Assembly (NCBI GenBank): GCA_027859055.1
Contig: JAQIBO010000089.1
Coordinates: forward strand, 1-7,883
Direction of reading: 5' to 3'
Origin: Spirochaeta sp.
GTDB lineage: Bacteria > Spirochaetota > Spirochaetia > DSM-27196 > Alkalispirochaetaceae
DNA: 7,883 bases
In this document: piece after piece, positions 4,512-7,883 of the stretch
Layout: every line of letters starts with the position of its first letter
How positions within the stretch are numbered: the stretch's first letter is position 1
Position numbers and translations under genes: made by a program
The notes under the pieces: model-generated
Databases searched by the model: none
What the model was told of the DNA's origin: nothing
Seen by the model: the letters and a program-made list of their open reading frames with translations, nothing else

Positions 4512-6227
4512 TTACACAGTTTTCCGACGTAATGAGAACGCGCTGTCATCGTCTGTCAAAAACTCGCGCGTTATTTCCGGCAGAGTCATCGGCTTTAGCC
4601 ACAGGTTACCTTGTATCAAGTCGCAGTCCATCGCTGTCAGAATTGCAGCGTCGTCTTCACGTTCAATACCGCTGGCCACCGCAGAGACACCGAGAGCGTG
4701 GGCAAATGCGATCAAGGCTCCGACGAAGCGTTGCCGTTCCGGATTGTCATGGAGATCGTGACAGACGTCACCGTGTAATTTAATGAAGTCCAATGGCACT
4801 TTTGACGCAAACGCCATGGAGGAACTGGTGCTGCCGAAATGATCAAGCACAACCTGGCTGCCCATCTCTCGCGCTTGCTGCAAAGCACTGAAAGCAAGCG
4901 CGTCATCAAGGAAATGGGGCGATTCTATAATTTCCAGCGTGAGATCAACCCGGCCGTCAGTAAACAAAGGAGTCGCGTCGTGCAGGTATTCGATAAAAGA
5001 TCCGTTATCAAGTTGGCGACGGGTTAAGTTGATACCGACGCCGATGTCATAGCCGTGCTCCTTGAAATCGGCTGACAGCCTGGCCGCCGTTAATATCAAC
5101 CAGCGGTCATACGCTTTGGCCTCTTCCGAATGGACCAACATGGGATGAAAGTGTTCGAGCTCCAATAATCCGTATTCAGGATGTTGCCAGCGGGGCAACA
5201 CTTCAAAACCAACAATCTGCTGCTGTTTACCCGAAATGATCGGTTGTAGATACATTTCCAGACCGTCAGCTTTCAGCGCTTCTAAAAACTCAACCCGATT
5301 TCGGCTATCTTTCTGACTTTCAACGACTTGACCGGCAATCACCGGGCTGATGTTACGATATTGTTTGGCACGATACATAGCCTGGTCGGCGGCTTTCAAT
5401 AATTCAGCGATCGAGGCCTGCGCATCTTGCGTGCAGACATAGCCCAATGATCCACTCACCGGCAGCGTAAGTGTCGCATTGATCGGCATCGGTTGAAAAA
5501 TCCGGGTTGCCATTCTGCTCAAATAACGCTCAATGGTCTCGCTGTTCATGGCGCCGGTGAGCATCAGCACAAACTCATCACCACCCAATCGGCCTGCCAG
5601 ATTCCCCGGGCTCATTTCACTCAGCAGTCGTTCTCCCAACTGACTCAAAATTTGATCACCGACATCGTGGCCGTATTTGTCGTTGATCGGTTTAAAATTG
5701 TTGAGATCGATGAATGCCAGGCATATCGCACCTTGATTGGCCGTTAAGCGCTGGAGCTTATTGCCTAATTCATCTATAAAGGACTTGCGCGCCAGCACGC
5801 CGGTGAGCGGATCAACCGCGGCCTGTTGGGCCAGTCGGGAGTTTTCAAGCACCTCCCAGGTGATGTCTTCTTCGATAGCCAATATCAAATGACCATCGGC
5901 GTTGTCCACGTCCGAATCAAAACGACTGAGGGTGAGACGATGCCAGCGCCCACCCTCGTCAGCATTTTGCGGGGACGCCACAACGACCGTGCGGTAGCTG
6001 TGTGGAGAAGCACGAACCTCACTGACCGCAGCACTAAGCTCTTCTCTGGAGGCGCTCCGATAGAGCGCGGACAACGATACCGGTCCATTTGCTTCAGCGT
6101 CGTTTCCATTGGAGCTGTGAACCGTCCGCCACGCGGTGTTGGCATGCTGAATCGGCAGTTCAGGTTGGCCAGCATCAACAATTGCCGCCGGCACCGCGAG
6201 CGCATTCAGCCATATGGTCAATTCCAT
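4512..6227 (-). CDS. PAS-like/GGDEF/EAL protein, intact GGDEF, degenerate EAL
   Basis: A 571-residue cytoplasmic signalling protein. Residues 1-130 look like a divergent PAS domain, with no signal peptide or membrane helix. The GGDEF domain (about 136-295) has DPLTG (139-143), the metal-site segment FIDLNNFKPIND (172-183) and intact GGDEF (215-219), so synthesis of cyclic di-GMP from two GTP is expected. The RxxD inhibitory site is absent (S206...N209 there). The EAL domain (about 312-557) keeps E342 (EVL for EAL), N400, E432, K483 and Q539. It has DHFG for DDFG (462-465), KLHGD for KIDRS (483-487) and ASGIE for AEGVE (518-522). Loss of three catalytic acids suggests no phosphodiesterase activity, perhaps ligand binding only. 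No strong ribosome site precedes the ATG. It is monocistronic and less GC-rich than the transporter beside it, suggesting separate origin. Confidence 0.9.
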   Translation of the reverse strand: MELTIWLNALAVPAAIVDAGQPELPIQHANTAWRTVHSSNGNDAEANGPVSLSALYRSASREELSAAVSEVRASPHSYRTVVVASPQNADEGGRWHRLTLSRFDSDVDNADGHLILAIEEDITWEVLENSRLAQQAAVDPLTGVLARKSFIDELGNKLQRLTANQGAICLAFIDLNNFKPINDKYGHDVGDQILSQLGERLLSEMSPGNLAGRLGGDEFVLMLTGAMNSETIERYLSRMATRIFQPMPINATLTLPVSGSLGYVCTQDAQASIAELLKAADQAMYRAKQYRNISPVIAGQVVESQKDSRNRVEFLEALKADGLEMYLQPIISGKQQQIVGFEVLPRWQHPEYGLLELEHFHPMLVHSEEAKAYDRWLILTAARLSADFKEHGYDIGVGINLTRRQLDNGSFIEYLHDATPLFTDGRVDLTLEIIESPHFLDDALAFSALQQAREMGSQVVLDHFGSTSSSMAFASKVPLDFIKLHGDVCHDLHDNPERQRFVGALIAFAHALGVSAVASGIEREDDAAILTAMDCDLIQGNLWLKPMTLPEITREFLTDDDSAFSLRRKTV

Positions 6228-6322
6228 AGACGGAGTGTAGCTGGAACTTCAATTCTTTGCACTCTTCAGAAGCGACAGGAGTGATGCACTGAAGTATGAG
6301 TCCTGCCTACCCCACCATCCTC
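6228..6322. other. Gap between GGDEF/EAL and methyltransferase genes
   Basis: 95 bases between two minus-strand genes. It must hold the start signals of the GGDEF/EAL gene, but no clear promoter, ribosome site or terminator hairpin is visible, so co-transcription with the methyltransferase gene cannot be excluded. Confidence 0.3.
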
Positions 6323-7072
6323 TCAACACCGCGTCATCAGCGCGAACACACCCCAGCCCAGGTATTCACGCGTGTAGGCGGCGTAGCGCTCGGGCTCCGT
6401 GGTTAGTCTGGCTCGAACCTCTTGCGCGAACTCGTTGTCGGGATTGGCTTTGAGCCAGCGGCGCATGGTGAGCCACTTGGCCGCCTCGTATCTGTCCCAG
6501 CTGTCCTGGTCTGCCACAATCATTTCCACGACGTCGTAGCCGAGGTGGCTAAAAGACGCCAGAAATTCTGGAAGTAAGACAAAGTCAGCGATTGAGCCGG
6601 CAAGACACCCCCGGGCAACATCTTCCGTCGGTGGTAACTGCCGCCAGTACGGTTCGCCGATGAGGATAATTCCTCCGGGGCGGAGGCTTTGCGCCAGAAG
6701 CTCGATGGTGCCGGCGACTCCCCCACCGATCCACGTGGCACCGAGGCAGGCCGCTACACCGACCTTCTCGTCAGAGACGAAGTCGATAGCATCGCCATGG
6801 ATGAACGTGACATGATCGGCGACGCCGAGTTCTTCAGCGCGGAGCTTCGCTTGCTCGCTGAACAACTGGCTCATGTCGATGCCGGTGCCGATCACTCCGT
6901 AATCGCGCGCCCAGGTGCACAGCATCTCACCCGAGCCGCTGCCAAGGTCGAGTAGTCGGGTCCCCGTTTCCAGACGCAATGCCGCGCCAAGAGTGGCAAG
7001 TTTTTCGGGTGTGAAGGGGTTATGAATGCGGTGAGCACTTTCGGTGATGTTGAAGATTCGTGGAATATCCAA
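6323..7072 (-). CDS. Class I SAM-dependent methyltransferase
   Basis: A 249-residue Rossmann-fold methyltransferase when read from the TTG at 7072. SAM-binding motif I is LLDLGSGSGE (40-49). The acidic residue at the end of strand 2 is D66 in 'GTGID'. A motif with HGD (92-94) precedes the fourth strand, and 'LRPGGIILIGEPYW' (130-143) is the post-motif III region. The C-terminal half has a conserved-looking 'WDRYEAAKWLTMRRWL' helix and ends in 'YTREYLGWGVFALM'. It looks complete. The acceptor is unknown; it resembles small-molecule methyltransferases rather than RNA or DNA enzymes. The TTG start is preferred because AGGAAGGAG lies 9 bases upstream and the protein then opens MDIPRIF, which I recall as the usual family start. 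A GTG at 7111 would add 13 residues and has no ribosome site. The gene is divergent from the PAQR gene. Confidence 0.85.
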   Translation of the reverse strand: MDIPRIFNITESAHRIHNPFTPEKLATLGAALRLETGTRLLDLGSGSGEMLCTWARDYGVIGTGIDMSQLFSEQAKLRAEELGVADHVTFIHGDAIDFVSDEKVGVAACLGATWIGGGVAGTIELLAQSLRPGGIILIGEPYWRQLPPTEDVARGCLAGSIADFVLLPEFLASFSHLGYDVVEMIVADQDSWDRYEAAKWLTMRRWLKANPDNEFAQEVRARLTTEPERYAAYTREYLGWGVFALMTRC

Positions 7073-7081
7073 TGCAGAAAT

Positions 7082-7090
7082 CTCCTTCCT
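7082..7090 (-). promoter_or_regulatory. Ribosome binding site deciding the methyltransferase start
   Basis: AGGAAGGAG on the minus strand lies 9 bases before the TTG at 7072. It would fall inside the coding region if the longer GTG (7111) were used, which argues for the TTG. Confidence 0.65.
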
Positions 7091-7141
7091 GGTACGATCA
7101 GATCCGGTCACATACCAAGTGTAGGATCAGAATATGAGAAT

Positions 7142-7155
7142 TTCCAGGTTCCAGG
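7142..7155. repeat. Tandem 7-bp repeat in the divergent promoter region
   Basis: TTCCAGG occurs twice back to back (7142-7148 and 7149-7155) between the divergent methyltransferase and PAQR genes. It could be a binding site for a shared regulator. No clear -35/-10 pair accompanies it. Confidence 0.4.
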
Positions 7156-7210
7156 AGGCACACGACGCGTATTGGTGTAGTATCCCGATGCAGGCATGCG
7201 AGGAGGCCAA

Positions 7211-7867
7211 ATGGCACAGCTCAGTACGGTAGACATCGTAGAGGAAAAGCTCAACTCGGTGACCCACGGGATCGGCGCGGGTCTTTCAATTGCCGCGCTT
7301 ATCTACCTGATGGTCCGCGCAGTTCCAACCGGTAGTCCGCTCCTGGTCACGACTCTCGCAGTCTATGGTGGGTTCCAGATCGTGCTTTATCTGGCCTCCG
7401 CGCTCATGCACGTCTTTCATGACATGCCCAGGGTCTACAAGGTCCTCAACGTCATGGACCTGTCCGCAATCTACTTCCTCATCGCAGGAACCTACACGCC
7501 CGCGGTGCTCGCAGGTATCGGCGGATCGCTCGGCTGGTGGCTCTTCGGCATCGAGTGGGGTCTTGTGGGTGCGGGGCTCCTGTTGAGATGGGTGATTGTG
7601 CGCCGCTCTCACATCGCGCTTGATCTGCTGTATCTGCCGATGGGCTGGCTTCTCATCTTTGTGGTCGGCGCAGCCATAGAAAGTCTTGGCCCGGGATTTA
7701 TGTTCTGGGCTGTACTTGGGGGGCTGCTGTACAGCGTAGGCGTGATCTTCTACGCGTGGAGACGTCTGCCGATGAGCCACATGATCTGGCACCTGTTTGT
7801 GATGGCAGGCGGGTTCAGCTTCGTCTGTGGGATTGTGTTTCTCATACTCCCGATGTATGGAGGTTGA
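7211..7867 (+). CDS. trhA: PAQR/hemolysin III-family membrane protein
   Basis: A 218-residue, seven-helix membrane protein of the hemolysin III/YqfA (TrhA) branch of the PAQR superfamily. Diagnostic motifs are all present: E12...N15-S16..H19 before TM1, S63xxxH67 (YLASALMHVFHD) after TM2, D83 with 'YFLIAGTYTP' (88-97), and 'HMIWHLFVMAGG' with H190 and H194 near the end. H67, H190 and H194 match the zinc ligands and S63/D83 the conserved core of a putative hydrolase site. Family members affect membrane lipid homeostasis; the old name hemolysin III does not prove toxin activity. The start at 7211 is chosen because GAGGAGG (7200-7206) lies 4 bases upstream; an in-frame ATG at 7196 adds five residues but has no ribosome site. 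The length is normal and the protein complete, ending 16 bases before the window edge. Confidence 0.92.
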   Translation: MAQLSTVDIVEEKLNSVTHGIGAGLSIAALIYLMVRAVPTGSPLLVTTLAVYGGFQIVLYLASALMHVFHDMPRVYKVLNVMDLSAIYFLIAGTYTPAVLAGIGGSLGWWLFGIEWGLVGAGLLLRWVIVRRSHIALDLLYLPMGWLLIFVVGAAIESLGPGFMFWAVLGGLLYSVGVIFYAWRRLPMSHMIWHLFVMAGGFSFVCGIVFLILPMYGG

Positions 7868-7883
7868 ATAGCTTCCCCCGGCC

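Noticed and set aside
4300..4783. Continuation of the transporter frame to 4783 on the plus strand
   Set aside because: After about 4295 this frame gives low-complexity Arg/Pro-rich sequence and runs antisense into the GGDEF/EAL gene; the transporter ending is in the +1 frame.
5826..6284. Plus-strand open frame antisense to the GGDEF/EAL N-terminus
   Set aside because: Shadow frame without ribosome site or domain; the minus-strand frame is clearly coding.
7286..7792. Minus-strand open frame across the PAQR gene
   Set aside because: Antisense shadow rich in His/Gln/Glu; the plus strand carries all PAQR motifs.
1..7883. CRISPR array or insertion sequence ends
   Set aside because: No regularly spaced repeats, no transposase and no matched terminal inverted repeats were seen.

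Overview
The window is bacterial DNA that looks like a mosaic: six or seven unrelated blocks of one to four genes, with changing strand and visibly different base composition, joined by non-coding stretches with inverted repeats. No rRNA, tRNA, CRISPR array, transposase or integrase was found. The host cannot be fixed from the sequence. Compact operons, good Shine-Dalgarno sites and the family mix (GGDEF/EAL, PAQR/hemolysin III, MFS) fit many free-living Gram-negative-type bacteria or spirochaetes, but that is only inference.

Left block (1-2340, plus strand, relatively AT-rich). A small charged protein of unclear start (to 400) is followed by a terminator-like hairpin. Next comes a leader with four consecutive stem-loops (482-579), then a tight four-gene operon: an AlpA/excisionase-type helix-turn-helix protein (609-839), a 70-residue protein resembling DUF2292/YezD (836-1048), an unrecognised acidic protein (1026-1358) and a RepA-like hexameric RecA-fold ATPase with a C-terminal winged helix (1355-2281). 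Every gene overlaps the next, and the operon closes on a strong hairpin terminator. The AlpA-type regulator plus replication ATPase resembles the regulation/replication core of a phage satellite, integrative element or plasmid; the integrase and any structural genes would lie outside the window.

Middle block (2323-4445). A three-helix membrane protein of unknown function lies on the minus strand, its stop codon inside the operon's terminator stem. About 430 bases of non-coding DNA with short repeats and hairpins follow. Then comes a GC-rich major facilitator transporter gene that is broken: its frame shifts near 4281-4295, and about 60 residues around TM10-TM11 appear to be missing at the same point.

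Right block (4512-7867). A minus-strand PAS-like/GGDEF/EAL protein has an intact GGDEF site and a heavily degraded EAL site, so it is probably a cyclic-di-GMP synthase with a non-catalytic EAL domain. A minus-strand SAM-dependent methyltransferase follows, probably starting at a TTG (7072) rather than the longer GTG. A divergent PAQR/hemolysin III-family membrane protein ends the window. These genes do not form an obvious pathway; the only region with operon logic is 609-2281.
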